64,000 nt of DNA from Dipteronia dyeriana (GCA_032871835.1 CM065297.1:88061052-88125051); one strand, 5' to 3'. Numbered from the stretch's first letter, positions 47,086 through 59,844 are shown. Notes: generated from the letters alone by a model not told the origin. Numbers and translations: made by a program.

Positions 47086-50000
47086 ATGGCAGCTTGTTTG
47101 CGTTTTTCAAGTGACACCTATATAATTGCTAGTGGGTGCGTGGGGAGTTAATTTTGGGGTTTGTACACCAACCCCGCCCCCCCTCCGCCCCTCCCCATAT
47201 ACACACACACACACACACCTCCTTACATGTATCTTTTCACATGTGATTATGTCAGCGCCCTCTATAAATTTTGAAAATCTTTCATATTCCATCTTTCACA
47301 TACTTCCTTCGTAATTCTTTCTCCCATAAACTTCAACCCTAGTTTTTCCACTTCTTTCCTTCTCGTATCTTCAAAGCTTTAAGCTGCTCTTCTATTGTTT
47401 GAATCTTTTCGAAGTTATTTCTTTTTATAAGGTCTTTGATTTCACCATCGTTGGTATTCACGTTATTCTCGTCCACTAAAATTATTCAAGTGTGGATTCT
47501 ATTACCCGTCATCGTTTTGTTGAGATACTCATACGTGCTGTTGAGATAGGTGATAAGGAAAATACTGATATGATTGAGTTTATATTGAGAGGCCGTCCTC
47601 AAGCTTTTACTTCTCCAACTCAAACCATGGTTCTCAATGTTAATTACTCAGTTGCACATCCTAAGTTTCAACATTCCCATTCTAACCCAAAAAATTCATC
47701 TGTTGATACATGCCCAAGGATGTTGAGGATTGTAAATACTAGTTGAGGTGGCAGAGCGACTGCCATGAGTTCTCCACCAATTGAATGAAAGATCCTCTCC
47801 TAGCAGTTAAAGTTGTAGGATGTCCCTAAGAGGCGTAGAGCATATTTTTGAGGTTATCCACTGACCAGTAGTGTGCCTTTGACTCTAAGGTGAACGTGGT
47901 GACAGACTAGGAGATTACAATGTTCGTTGATATATTCGACATTCTTAGCTCAGTGCAGCTTTTTTTGGGCCAATCATCGTGCCATATGGAATCCTCTGGT
48001 AGGCGTTGTTGCCATATTTCCCATTCAATCTTTTATTGCAAGATTTTTGGCTAATGTCGGAATTGCCCCTGCCCAACTCGCTTCTAACTCTTATAGGATT
48101 TTGATCAGCCTATGGTACATATGGCAACAGATTCATGCCAAGTATCCCCCGACCCCCCAAGAGATCCATAACTTTACACTTTGGGTCAGACAGATACATG
48201 GGGTGTTTTTCATCTTCAGTCCAACTCGCCTAGTCACCAGATTCCAATGGATAAAAGGAAAACTTCCTCCCGCATTCAACAAAGACCGTAAGGATTTTAT
48301 TTGGGGTTTTCCCACGTCATAATGTACTGGAAAAATAACTGGTTATTTGTTAGAAGCGATTAGAGTAAAACGATAATGACCGACCCTCACTAGGATTTGA
48401 CTAGGAATAGTGTCCCGAGATACTTTTACAGCCTTGAGATCTGGAAAAAATCTTCTACGATGCACACTAAAAGACAGGCTAGCCAGGTGATTCAAGTTGC
48501 TCAAAGCCTTAGGAAATGAGAGATCGTTGTGCGTTTTCTATGGAGAATGACCTAATTAAATTGAACCTTTTCCCTGTTATTTTCGATCGCCAACGATGAT
48601 GTAAGTTTGTGCTCCCCTTTACTTACCCTGCTTCAATTTTAAATTCTCTTTGTCTTTGCTTGGATTTGTCTTTCAGTGTGTGATCTTGACACTGTCACTG
48701 GCGAGCAAGCCGAGAGGACTAAGAACTAGGATAGACTTAGCAAGAGAGCGGTTACTAACCAATTGGCTAAAGGGATCGCCCCCCCACCCCCACACCTCCA
48801 AGCAAGATTTGGTTGAACATGTTTATGAGTGACCCCACTACATTTTCAAGCTCAACTGAACAAACACAGGGAAGTGGACATGATACCCCCCCCCCCCTCT
48901 CTCTCTCCCCCTCCTAAGGAATGGTAAAAGAAAATCCATTCAGGAAACAGCTGTCAGGAAGATGGAGAAGACATCAGAATGGGCCTCTACCCCCGAAGAT
49001 GCTGAACCAAAGAAATAGTCACCATTGAGGTAGGATCAAATCCACACTCTTTGGGGGAGAATATATGATATGGTTAAGGTCGATGATGACCAAGAGACTA
49101 TAAGTGACGAGAGAGCTACGCTCCAAGAGTAGGATGGACTGTTCGCCTGTCGTGCATCCATCTTCTCCATCCAAACAAGTTCCATCTGTTTATTGGGATT
49201 CCCAGCCAACTAACCAAAATGACATTAGTGACGAAGCTTCCCGACAAATTAGCTAGACTGTTCTGCTCGCGGATCAGATCCCAATTAATCGTCTAGACGG
49301 TCGTACCACTTAGGCTTCATTGAAGCTCTTGGTAAAGTGCCATATAGTCTGTTCAAACCTTGATACCGATGAGAGATTTGACGGTGATGATAATTTGTCT
49401 CGTTATTGTCCCTATCATTATAAAGAAACACTTAGGAGCTCGAGCTAATCATCTATGGCACCATCTAAAGTTGAGACAACACAGATAGGTCCAATTGATG
49501 CCTATGATCAAGGGCAGGCCATCATCACACCTTCAGGAGCTACCCTGACGGTTAATGAATTTGTCGACCGAGATAGTACTGGCAGAGCTATTGAGCAAAT
49601 CAAAGAAATTACCTCTTTGACGAAATCCCAAACTGAAAAGGCATGATAAGGCTTTAATGCTCTTATGGGGAGGCCTCTAAGTGTATCTTCAATAGTTATG
49701 GAGGTTACTGCTGATGTATTATTGATCAGGTTTGTAAGACATAAACAACCCAACCCCCAATCTAAGAGCTTGAGAAAAGTATCGAACTTAACTACTCACT
49801 CGGTGATAAGAAGGACCGATTCGAGAGTACGGCCCAATTTGCAACTGTGATCTCCTTTACTCTTCCAGGACATCAAACGACCCCCTCGATGTGCTATGTT
49901 CTATTGATGTAAGAAGAGCCTATATTGGGGAAGGATACTGGAGAGAACCAAGATGTGCTAACAACTCTGAGCAGCTCTGCATCGTTTTTAATAATGGGGT

Positions 50001-50180
50001 ATATGTAAGTGCTCATGATCTCCCATCTTTTGCAATTCATCTTGCTCTCAACTAATTCTTATTTTTTCTCTTGCTTTCATTTGTAGGTTGTAGAGGAGTC
50101 GAATTGGGCCCTGGCTTCCCAAAACAAGCTAAACTTGAAGGTATCTCAACTGAAGAAAGAGCTTGCTGAGAAGAATTTTT
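47086..50180 (+). pseudogene. Intron-containing transposon-type pseudogene (putative Transposase_28-like)
   Basis: A TATA box (47262-47269) and a pyrimidine-rich leader precede a frame from 47492 (MDSITRHRFVEILIRAVEIG). The recognisable core at 47960-48320 includes FIARFLANVGIAPAQLASNS and YRILISLWYIWQQIH. That resembles the domain annotated as putative gypsy-type transposon protein (Transposase_28) in plants. Two introns look intact: 48601-48676 and 50005-50086, both GTAAGT-type to CAG/TAG. After the second comes a coiled coil VVEESNWALASQNKLNLKVS. Stops near 47744 and 48320 and others show decay. The C-terminus is cut at 50180 by an LTR. Confidence 0.5.
47262..47269 (+). promoter_or_regulatory. 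Candidate TATA box of the Transposase_28-like pseudogene
   Basis: CTATAAAT lies about 230 bases upstream of the first frame and is followed by a C/T-rich stretch typical of plant 5' leaders. A (CA)n microsatellite lies just upstream at 47199-47218. Confidence 0.45.
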
Positions 50181-51101
50181 TGGTGTTTATACCCTAAAGC
50201 TTGTAATATGTAAATGTTGTAAGAACATGACTAAAAGAAGTTTGCTTTTCATTCTAAAAATCTTGATTTATTAACATCCATACGTTTATATCATGTGTGC
50301 AAAACATCCATGATTGCATGATGTAATCATAAACATCTGAGTATATGAGTGTCATATAAAGAAGGATTCATTTTGAGTCATGCAATCTAAAGAGTTTATA
50401 GAGAGCAAGTAAAGCTAGGTATTTTGTTTGTGGTTAATCTACTGCCGCAGTCCATTCCTTACTGTAAGGTGGTCTTATCCTAAACTACTCAAGTAGTGAC
50501 GTTAGAATGCAGACACCTTATATGATGAAATCATATAGGACAGGGCTACGATCTATATGAATCTCTCACCAAGATTCATTAAATAAAGAGATTCATATAT
50601 TGAAAAATGATGGTTGTATATGGGTGATCTTAATCCTAAGTGTCTTGCTGACTCCTTCAGGTTGGATTGTGGCTTTTAACATACCATGTGTGAGATCAGA
50701 GTAATATCCTTGATTAATAGCTTCGTATCTTGGAGTCACGGTTTAGCTTGTGGCTAGGAAGGTTCACACACTATAGAGGAGTCCACTCTTTCTTGCAAGA
50801 AGTAGATGAGTAGTTCCCTTAAGGGTTGATTCGGGGCTTGAACAATTAAAAGCGTTGTACTTCTTCTGTGAGGGAAGACAGGATATACTTGTTCATTAGA
50901 AAATCAATTGTACTTAAAGGAAAACATATAATTAGATAGGTATAATGGCCTTTATAACCTGACTCTAATTATGAACTACTCGTGGATGATTATACCATAT
51001 GTAATAGTTATATTGATGGACACTGAGATTTCATTCTGTGTAATACATCTACCGTTTCGAGAGTGCAGCCTCGGGTTTTTAATAAAGTAACTCCAATCCT
51101 T
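50181..51101 (+). mobile_element. Copia LTR fragment (LTR E)
   Basis: It begins TGGTGTTTATACCCTAAAGC, the usual opening of Angela/TAR/Tork-type LTRs. The arrangement of short phrases (GGATGATTATACCATATG, GGACACTGAGATTTCA) resembles LTRs of that kind. It is not the same family as copia copies 1 and 2. It ends abruptly where LTR D begins, and no internal region is present. Confidence 0.5.
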
Positions 51102-53753
51102 TGAAAACAAACATATGTTTGTCCCTCTAACTAGCTTGAATAACAATTATTAAGATAATAAAGCATATGTGGATAAATAGTATGTATTATCAAACAAAAA
51201 ACTGTCAAACAAGCTTACAAGTTGCTAGTGAAAGAGTCACAATGAAACTAAAATAAAAGATTCTTGTATTCTTAATATTGTTCCATATGTACAAGTAATT
51301 AATCAAAGTTAGTCATATACAAAAAAAATATAATTACACATAAAATGAATTTTCCAATTTTTATCAAATGAAGTGCTTGAATATCACATATTATAAAAAA
51401 TCTTGTTTCAAGAACATCTAGAAATGAACAATGTGAAACAAGATATAAACATACACATACAAGTATATAAGAGGGATAGGAAGAATTAACACATGTATTT
51501 TTTTAACATGGTAAAACCTCTAAGGAGAAAACATCCACGGGTTGAATACAACTATCGGGTACTTTTATTATTGGAAAGTAGACAGGACATTCCTCAAAAG
51601 TGACCAACAAATGACACACTTGATATTGGACTCAACGTCTACCCAATCCCTACTGGTAGATTGGAAAATCCTCAAAAGTGATCAATAAATGACACACCTT
51701 CTATTGGACTCCGGTTCTACACAACACCATTAAAAAGTTGGAAATTCCTCAAGAGTGGTCAACAAATGGCACACTCTCTATTAGACTCCATCGCCTTTTA
51801 ATATCTCGGGTCTACCAATAAAAAGTCTACTTTCTATCTAAGGCACCTTTGCCTCAACAAAGTCTCTCATGTGTGATTATCTGGACCTCATGTCCTAACC
51901 AACACTTCTTGCTTAGCTAACCGAACCTCACGTCCTAGCCAAGACTTCATGTCTTTTACAAAGACTTCCAAATTTGATTAATGAATGCAAAATTGAAAAC
52001 AAGCACTCATTATAGAATATGATGATCAACACATCCTATAGAAACTAGACATATGCATCTATGTTTTTAACACAAAACTAGTCTAGTTACTATGCATTAA
52101 TGAAAATTCTAGAACAAGTGAAACACCACAAACACATTTAATTCCTAGAATCAATCATGTAACTAAAACTTGAATCAAGGCATATACACTAAGCACACAT
52201 TCAAGATCTTAGTAACATACCAAAACATGCTAGATTCGAGACATATGATTAATCAAAATTTTAGAAAAAACCTAAATCATATTTTTCTCACAATTTTCAA
52301 TCAAAGTCAAAATAGCTCTAAGCGCACAATCAAATGTGCTAATCCAATATTCAATTAATAGAACCTAGCACAAGTTAAGACTATTTATCAACAAAAATCA
52401 ATCAATATGAAGCACAAACAGTCCTAAATCAAAAGCTAGCAAAAGACAATTCCCAAACATGTGAAAATATAGATTTTAGAAAAACCCATCTCAACATGTG
52501 AGAATCTAATCATGTTCAATCTAACTTTAATAGAGTCTAAAACTCTAATCAAAGTATATAAAATAAATATACATATATAGAAAAAGAAAACCCAAGGTAA
52601 TTAAAAACTTTAAAGAACAAAACTCAAGAAATTTTAAAATACCTTAGAACAAAATGTGCAGTCCCGTTTTTTTATGGAGAGTCACCAGAAAAATTGAATA
52701 AATGATCTCAAACCTTTCTAGAGTTGATAGATAATTGATAGGTGAACAATCTCCAATTTGAATCAATTGAATCGGAGTTTAAATGAGAAATTTATTTTTT
52801 CTGGAAGATGAGAAAGTTTGAGAGAAAATTTTCTGCACAAGTGTTTTCAATTTTTCTTCTTAAAAAGAAAAGTGAGAGGGAATGAGGTTTTAATGGGAGG
52901 GAGAGTGATATGGAAAGAAGCCAATCTTGGGTGGCAAAGGCCATCTCTCCACCTCACTGCCCCGAGATGGCACGTGGGCATCTCAGGGGCTTCTCAGGGG
53001 CAACAATGGTTGCTTCCTAAGATGGCCACACACCATCTCGGGGAAGTGAGGCTTTATGGCCTTTGGCGATTGCCTCTTCCCTTCATGCTCCATTCACGTT
53101 CTTCGACCGTTCTCTGACCTTAGAATTCTGAATTTGAATACGTTTATGGATTACAAGCCAGGACTTTCTCACACATATAGAAAACTATGAAATTTAAACC
53201 AGAAATTATGAACTTGACTCGATACATGAAGACGAAGATAATGCATTGTAAGGGACCGAAAAGTTTCGTAACTTTTTACTCGGAACTTGAAATAAAATGA
53301 ATGAATAACTGAAATGAACTGAACTCAATCATGCATAATAGAAGACCAAATTCAATTCTGAAGTCCAAGAAATATAAACTAACAAACACATGAACACACA
53401 AGAATGCCCATAGTCCTAGAACATGAAATTTACAAAAATTTGTCAATTTAAGTCTAATGCAAGAACATTCACTATCAAGTGTGTGAATGTGTTATACAAA
53501 TTGACCACACTGATACAGGGATACATATGGATGCAGTGTGTGTTTACGCCTAAGCCTTGTAAGAGAAATGAGGTCTAAATATACGTTTGTTGAGCAATGA
53601 AGCATATTTCTCTTTGAAAACTTGATCTTGCTTGATAAGTTGTCAAATCTTCTATGAAGCTTGAATCATCATCAATCTAAGACAACTAATGAATACACGT
53701 GAAACATTGTTTTGATATGGAATTAATGTCAACACAACTTCAAAAACCTAACA
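51102..53753 (-). mobile_element. SIRE-like LTR (LTR D), minus strand
   Basis: On the element strand it starts TGTTAGGTTTTTGAAGTTGT at 53753. It appears to end ...GGGACAAACATATG...GTTTTCA near 51102, which matches in layout the end of the solo LTR at 20070. The U5 part carries CCCGTGGATG and a CATGTTAAAAAAATAC region like other SIRE LTRs. Flanks are copia LTR E on the left and a LINE on the right, without a target-site repeat (TCCTT versus TCTTC), so this is not a clean solo insertion. The left boundary is less certain than the right. Confidence 0.5.
52935..53075. repeat. GC-rich inverted and direct repeats in LTR D
   Basis: CCCCGAGATGGCACGTGGGC, CATCTCAGGGGC, GATGGCCACACACCATCTCG and GGGGAAGTGAGG words form direct and inverted repeats around 52950-53060. 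The patch stands out sharply from the AT-rich LTR and lies in the presumed U3. Confidence 0.65.
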
Positions 53754-55819
53754 TCTTCGCCCAAACAAGATCTTTAAATGAGTTGAACAGTATCCATTTA
53801 TTCCTATAGTTTATACTAGGGAGGCCCAAATACCTCTCATGGCATTGTACATGCTTGACACCAAGAATATTCGCTAATCGATCCCCCAGCCCACACAATT
53901 GAATTGCTGAAGCACACGACAGACTTCTCAAAATTAATCACCTGCCCCGAAGCTACCCCGTCTAGAAGCCTGCGAATTGCAGTACAATCTCTGTCTGAAG
54001 CTTTAGAGAAAAAGAGATTATCATCGGTGAAGAACAAGTGTGAGACAATACGACCTGAAAACTTGCACTGAAAACCTAAGAGAGAATTATTCTGCACAAC
54101 ATCATTAGTCACACTCGAAAGGCCTTCCGAACACAACAAAAAGGGTAAGGAGACAAAGGGTCTCCCTGTCTGAGGCCTCTAGTCTAATTAAGCAAACCAT
54201 CAAGAACAAACTGAAGCCTATTTGCCAATGATTTTGCAACCACCTTATAGATGACGTTGCAAAGGCTAATTGGCAGAAAGTAGCTTATACACAGAATTTT
54301 TACCTTTCAGAATAAACACAACCAAAGTATCGTTAACTGTTTCTAAAGAGGCCCCTCATTCAGACAACGAAGACATGCAGTCGTGACCTTCTGCCTAACC
54401 ACATCAAAGATATTATGATAAATAATCCAGGCAGACCATCGGGACCTGGAGCATTAGTAGGCGCGATAGCAAAAACCGCACATCTTACTTCCTCAGCAGT
54501 AAAAGGTCGGTCAAGAAGGTAGAAGATGCATGGAGACAAACGAGGATTTACTTTGTTCAACACCCGGTGTATATTCCCCTAGGCTATAGGATTCGACCCA
54601 AAATCTCTAAAAAATAATCCACCACCACACGTGATAAACCACTATGGCTAGTTTGCCACGTCCCGTTGCTATCAAACAAGCCATGAATTATATAACAAGC
54701 CCTTCTCTCCCAAACTTTTAGGTGGAAAAATTCGGTATTCCTATCCCTTTCTCTCAGCCACTCAGTTCACGCACTGTTTCCAGTAAACCTCATCACAAAA
54801 TAGCAGCTTATCCAATTGAGCTTCCAAGATCCTAATATGGTCCCATAAACCACCTAGAATCACACTAGTAGCCATCTGCAACTCAGAAATTTGAATTTGA
54901 TATCCTTACTCAAAGATCTTCGATTAGACAAATTCTAAGACCACAAAGCCCGCACACTGACAAATACTATCAATAACTCCTTTCATCCCATCTCGAGGAA
55001 AATTCGACACCCAATACTTCTCAACAAGATTCTGACACACATCCTTATCTGCTAAGCAACCTCAAAATGGAACCTTTTTCTTCTACAATTTTGCCAAATC
55101 AGACTAGGACTAATGCCCCCCACCAAGATCAATCATAAAGGGGCGATTGTCAGAGTGCCAACACTCTAAATGGTTCACATTAGCCCGAGGAAACAGTTGT
55201 TTCCACTCAACATTAAAAACGCCTCTATCTAGTCTTTCTTGCACTAAATCACTACCATTACACTATTTGCACCTTGTAAACAATGGACCCTGAAAACCCA
55301 AATCATCAAGACTGTAGTCATCTAAGGCCTCCTAGAAATTCTCTATCAAAATTCTATTACGAGGTAAGCCTTCTTCCTTCTCATCATCAGCAACAATCTC
55401 ATTAAAGTCCCCTAAAACAAACAAAAGGAAAATTAAACATACTATGCAAACGCCTCAACAGAGTCCATGCAAGCCTTCTTTGATCCACTTCTGGATGCCT
55501 TTATAATGCGGTAAATTGCCAACCCCTGGCCCTAGTCGAACATACCTCCACATCAATATGGAACAGAGAGAAGGAAAAGAAGGAGTTAGACACTTTTTTG
55601 GACCAAAAAAGGCATAACCTACCACTTTTACCAATCCAATCTACTACCAATTTGCCAACACAACCCAACTGAATTCTAAACTTTTCCAAATGGGAATGAT
55701 TCAACTTAGTTTCCATTAAAAAAAATAATGTCTAGAGAGTATTCTTTCTTGTACTTCCACAAGACCCAGAATGCTCGATCACTCCCTAAGACTTGAGCGT
55801 TCCAGACCAAGAGATTCAT
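53754..55819 (-). pseudogene. LINE ORF2: endonuclease and reverse transcriptase, 3' truncated
   Basis: It starts at the ATG at 55819 with MNLLVWNAQVLGSDRAF, the opening of plant L1-type endonucleases. The METKLNHSHLEKF block is at 55716. RT motifs include FTAEEVRCAVFAIAPTNAPG followed by PDGLPGLFI near 54430-54500, FTDD (usually FADD) near 54030-54045, and ERYLGLPSINYRNKW near 53780-53830. Stops and frameshifts are frequent. The frame ends exactly at LTR D (53753), before the rest of RT and the zf-RVT region. Confidence 0.8.
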
Positions 55820-55849
55820 TGTATCCGATAGGCCGGTTGAAACTGACCC

Positions 55850-57190
55850 GTCGATCCTTCATTAGTAGATGCATTAGCCAAATCCTCAGAGAAGGAAATA
55901 AACCTCTGGCTTTAAACATCTTCAAACACCTTGTCATTACCTTCACCTTCTTTTTCTTCCCAAGTAACGATCCATCGATCTTCAGACTTCTGGCCCATTA
56001 ATTCATGTCCCATAAAACCAGGCCTTTCCTTACTGCTACACCGGGCCTTTCCTTACGACTACTTGGCCAACACCCACTGAAACAAAGCTTACAAACTTAT
56101 TGGAATCCACATTAAAACCTTTCCTTTCCCGTGGTCCCTTAAATTTAGACCGAGCATCCCAAGATTTTATAAATTCCTATATTTCTGTGGCTACAAACTG
56201 TCGATCCAAATCTTTCGGACCACTCAAATTTTTGCTTCCCCTAATTACTCCATCATCAGACATTACAACAATTTTGTTTCCTTTTTAATTTCTTCTTATT
56301 GTGGCAGTTTCCAAAAGGCAGTCTGCGACTTCCAACCTAGATTCTTATCTCTATCCACCACCATCTCCAACTCAGTCCGGTCAGGAAACTTCCACCATTC
56401 CCAATTTTTTAAAGAATGCTGACCTGATCCACCCCTTACACTTGATTCCTATCTTCTTCCCCCATTCCTAATTTTCATATTCGAGGCATAAACACGCATC
56501 CAATAACCAAACAAGAACTCCTATTTACTCTCACACTAAAGCACCAAAGGTTTTTCAAGACAATATTTAACAGTATGTCCTAGCAAGCCATAATAAAAGC
56601 AAAAATTAGAAAGTCATCCATATTTAATGAGCATAATTGATTCTACTCCATCGCTCAATACATCAAACCTCAGGCATCGATGAAGTGGTTTATCTATCTC
56701 TAGAATAACACTCACTCTTAAAAACTTATCCAAATATGGATATGTATCTCCCTATCAATATCCACTACTTCGCCAATGAAGCCATATGGGCATTATGAAT
56801 TTGTCTCCAGAATTTCACCTTATTTAACTTTATACGAGGTATATCCTCATTTCCCTCTGGTTCCCCCATCACTATCAAAGCATCATTAAAACACCAATGC
56901 CTTCCCTTTATTATTCTTTGTTAGTCATCAATATTGTGGAAGTGAAAAGTGAATATGTTCTCCTTTATTGGTTCAATCTCCAAAATATCCCTTATTTTCT
57001 AGATCTTCCTCATTACCACATGAAAACCATCTTTATTCACCACCTTGTTTGACAGTACTTTCCCTACCAAACAAGTCGCCAACATCATTTAACCCTCATC
57101 TTTGAGATCTACTTTTAGAGTCCGAACCGGACCATCCTTCTCCCGAAATGTCATTGATGAACATAAATATGCAATCTCATCCGCATTCAT
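55850..57190 (-). pseudogene. LINE ORF1 (DUF4283 type), decayed
   Basis: The ATG at 57190 gives MNADEIAYLCSSMTFREKDG. The following frame has LVGKVLSNKVVNKDGFHVVM and GRHWCFNDALIVMGEPEGNE, the pattern of DUF4283 ORF1 proteins that coat LINE RNA. A degenerate cysteine-containing stretch near 56570-56640 may be the zinc knuckle. Many stops. It precedes ORF2 on the same strand, as expected for plant L1 elements. Confidence 0.7.
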
Positions 57191-57349
57191 CTTACAACTA
57201 GGACGATACGAAGAAACAGCTTTAAGAAAATCCAGCAACCGTTACCCTACTTTTACTCTGGGTTCTGAAACCTATAGAGTAAATTCATTATTTGGAAAAA
57301 AAAATAATTTGATAATATTGTTCAAAATGAATTATAATTGTTGTGGTCT

Positions 57350-57605
57350 TGGTGTCGGAATGATGAACCGTAAAAATCTTTCTACTGGATTTCGCGGTCC
57401 AGGTGTCATCTTGAGACACCGTGAAAAACCTTCTTGAGGTTTTTATTGTCTTAGTCTTAACTTGATGAACCGTGAAAATTAGGCTAGAAGTTTCTCTAGT
57501 GATTTTCACAATTGTGCCTTGGTCATGAAGGACCACGATATACTGGTGACATTTAGTTTACCTTTATCGTGGTTATTTTTTATCCCTGTGGACCGTGAAA
57601 AACAG
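57350..57605 (+). repeat. ACCGTGAAAA repeat module in LTR C
   Basis: GAACCGTAAAAATC, CACCGTGAAAAACC, GAACCGTGAAAATT, GGACCACGAT and GGACCGTGAAAAAC recur at 40-130 bp spacing. They lie just upstream of the TATA box of LTR C. The module differs in sequence from those in the other LTR families but sits in the same place. Confidence 0.65.
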
Positions 57606-58417
57606 CTCTTCTCAAAGCGATATAGTTTTATGAGAACCCTATAAATAGGCCAACACGTTATCTTGTTTGTAGAGAACTCTGAACTTTCAAAGATAGAGTG
57701 ATATTGTTGAGTTCTTATAGAGAGATAGGTTCAAGAAACTACTTGTGATTCTCTATCCTTATTCGTGTGCATTTAAGGCATCATCAAACATGGGTTTTCA
57801 TTGCATCCTCACTCGGTAGGTATGAACAACATTCCATCTCATTTATTGTTCTTCTTTTAATTACCAAGACATCATCTTTGTTGTTTTCTTTTGAAGTTTG
57901 GTGATTATTATGGGTTAGCTAATAACTAGGATTGTTGGATATAAATCTTCACATCTATTTAAGCATTTAGTGTTAATCTAACACTTATTTGCATTAAGCA
58001 TTCATAACTTTTCACTTAGATGTTAATTCTCTTCATAGAGTCCAAGTCATGTGGTTACATGTGGTAGTTGCACAAGCAAAAAGAATTCTTGCAACCAAAG
58101 GAGTTGGTTGTCAGGCATTTGTCAAGTATCACTATAAAGGGCCTACGAGTAGATAGGTTTAAGTTACGATCCTTGAGAAAAGTGACTAGGATGTCAACTT
58201 AGAATTAATTAAACTATCATATAGTGGATTTCTATGGCAAAGTGGCTAGTGAGGCTAGACCGGTAGGTTTTTCCAGTTGAAGGATTTCCCATGTGAAAAT
58301 CAAATGTTATTTATTTTTTGCACTTTTACTTAATTTTTATTGTTAGTTGTGTTGGGTTTTGTGTTTAATATTGAATAATCCAAAATTTCGTAATATAATC
58401 AATTAATAACCCATTCA

Positions 58418-58907
58418 TCCTAGACATGATGCCGGTTCAGTTCCAACAGTGGAACCGAACCGGAATCGTGGTCTTAAAACTAGGACTTGGATCGGAACCA
58501 CTTTTTTGATTTTGGAATCGAAATCAGAACTAGATCGGGAACCGGGACTGAGGCGATTCTAGTTCTAGTTTCGGTTTTGGTTCCCTAAAATGCGGAACTG
58601 GACCAAAACCGCCAGTTCAGTTCCGAATAACAATTTTTTGTAAAAAAAAATAAAGTTTTTTTGATATTTAGTTTTTAAAATTAATAAGAATAACAATAAA
58701 AATGGTATAAGTTTTTAGTGTGGAAAATTGGCAATGACATGTGGTTGTATATGTGTGTGTATATTTTAAATATATATATATATATATATATATTTGTTTG
58801 TAAAAAAATGAGGACTTGGACCGAACCACCTGAACTAGAGGTACCGGGGAATCGAACGTTGGTTCTGAATCAGGAACTAAACCAAACTAAAACCGGTGGC
58901 ATGTATA
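58418..58907. mobile_element. MITE-like element with GGAACCG-rich ends, inserted in LTR C
   Basis: It is flanked by ATTCA on both sides (58413-58417 and 58908-58912). Removing it restores a normal SIRE LTR end (CCCATTCACCCCC). The ends form an imperfect inverted repeat: ACATGATGCCGGTTCAGTT on the left, and the complement of the right end, ACATGCCACCGGTTTTAGTT. The interior repeats GGAACCG, CGGAACTG and similar words, then a (TA)n microsatellite at about 58770-58792. The superfamily is not clear to me. Confidence 0.65.
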
Positions 58908-58987
58908 ATTCACCCCCCTCTAGATTGTTTAGATACGCTTTAGGTTACTTTCAATTGGTAACAGAACGGGTTTATATACATACATTA

Positions 58988-59570
58988 TTTTTTATATATT
59001 TAGATACGACCTAGGACAGAGAAGAATGACAAAACAATATGTGGAAGGACTTTTTTTCAAATTATCTTATGTGATTTGGTGATCCATGATGTATTTTTAT
59101 AGGGATTTGGCTTCTTTTTTCTATTTTGATACAAACAGGACAAATAACAATGACAACAAAATATACGGAGGGACTCTTTTTCAAATTATCTTATGTGATT
59201 TGGTGATTCATGATGTATTATTATAGGGATTTGGTTTCTTTTTTATATTTTGATTCAAACTAGACAGAAAAAGAAATGACCAAAAAATATATTGAATGAC
59301 ACTTTTTCAAATTATCTTATGTGGTTTGGTGATCCATGATGTATTTTTATAGGGATTTTGTTTCTTTTTATATTTTGATGCAAACAAGACAAAAAAAAAA
59401 CAAAGGCCAAAAACTATATCGAATGACTGTTTTTCAAATTATTTTAAGTGGTTTGGTGATAACTGATGTATTTTTATAAGGATTTGGTTTCATTTTTATA
59501 TTTTGATACGAACAAGACAAAAAAAAAACAATAAACAAAAAATATATGGAAGGACTCTTCTCCGGACTCT
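58988..59570 (+). repeat. Tandem array, period 124-128 bp
   Basis: The phrase GGAC/TGAC plus TTTTTCAAATTATCTTAT starts at 59047, 59171, 59297 and 59424, and a truncated unit begins at 59552. Each unit continues GGTGATCCATGATGTATTTT, then GATTTGGTTTC, then AACAAGACAAAAA. Copies are about 80-90% alike by eye. It begins right after the primer-binding site of LTR C, so it probably amplified within the retrotransposon leader. Confidence 0.85.
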
Positions 59571-59844
59571 TCAAGAGTTCATGCACTTACGAAATGCACC
59601 ATAACAAGTGTTATCCAAAATACAAACAAGCCGAAAAGATGTGATCGCGAAAATAATAACACCTTAAAGATGTTTGATTACACAAGATATAATTAATAAA
59701 ACAAAAAAAAAACAAATAACAAATACTATTCCAGTCAAGCATTTCTAGGTTTCTAAATAGTGAGACATCACCATTTGTATTCACATCACCAAAATAAAAA
59801 AGATGTGCCCTCTTTTCTGTTGATCAGTCTCCAAAGAACAACAA

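Larger units (their letters stand above)
57280..58953 (+). mobile_element. SIRE-like LTR (LTR C) with primer-binding site
   Basis: It ends TAGGTTACTTTCA at 58953, directly before TTGGTAACAGAACGG, a primer-binding-like site. The U5 phrases (CACTATAAAGGGCCTACGAG; ATAGTGGATTTC; AAGTGGCTAG) run parallel to those of the SIRE 5' LTR at 5810-5960. The TATA box is CTATAAATAGGCC near 57640. The left boundary lies between the LINE end and about 57300 and is not defined. A 490-bp element is inserted at 58418. Confidence 0.55.

Noticed and set aside
52818..53117. 99-residue frame in LTR D
   Set aside because: It overlaps the GC-rich repeat module of the LTR and resembles no protein.
58988..59570. CRISPR-like or regulatory array
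   Set aside because: Units are contiguous without unique spacers and vary along the whole unit; it is an ordinary tandem repeat in plant DNA.
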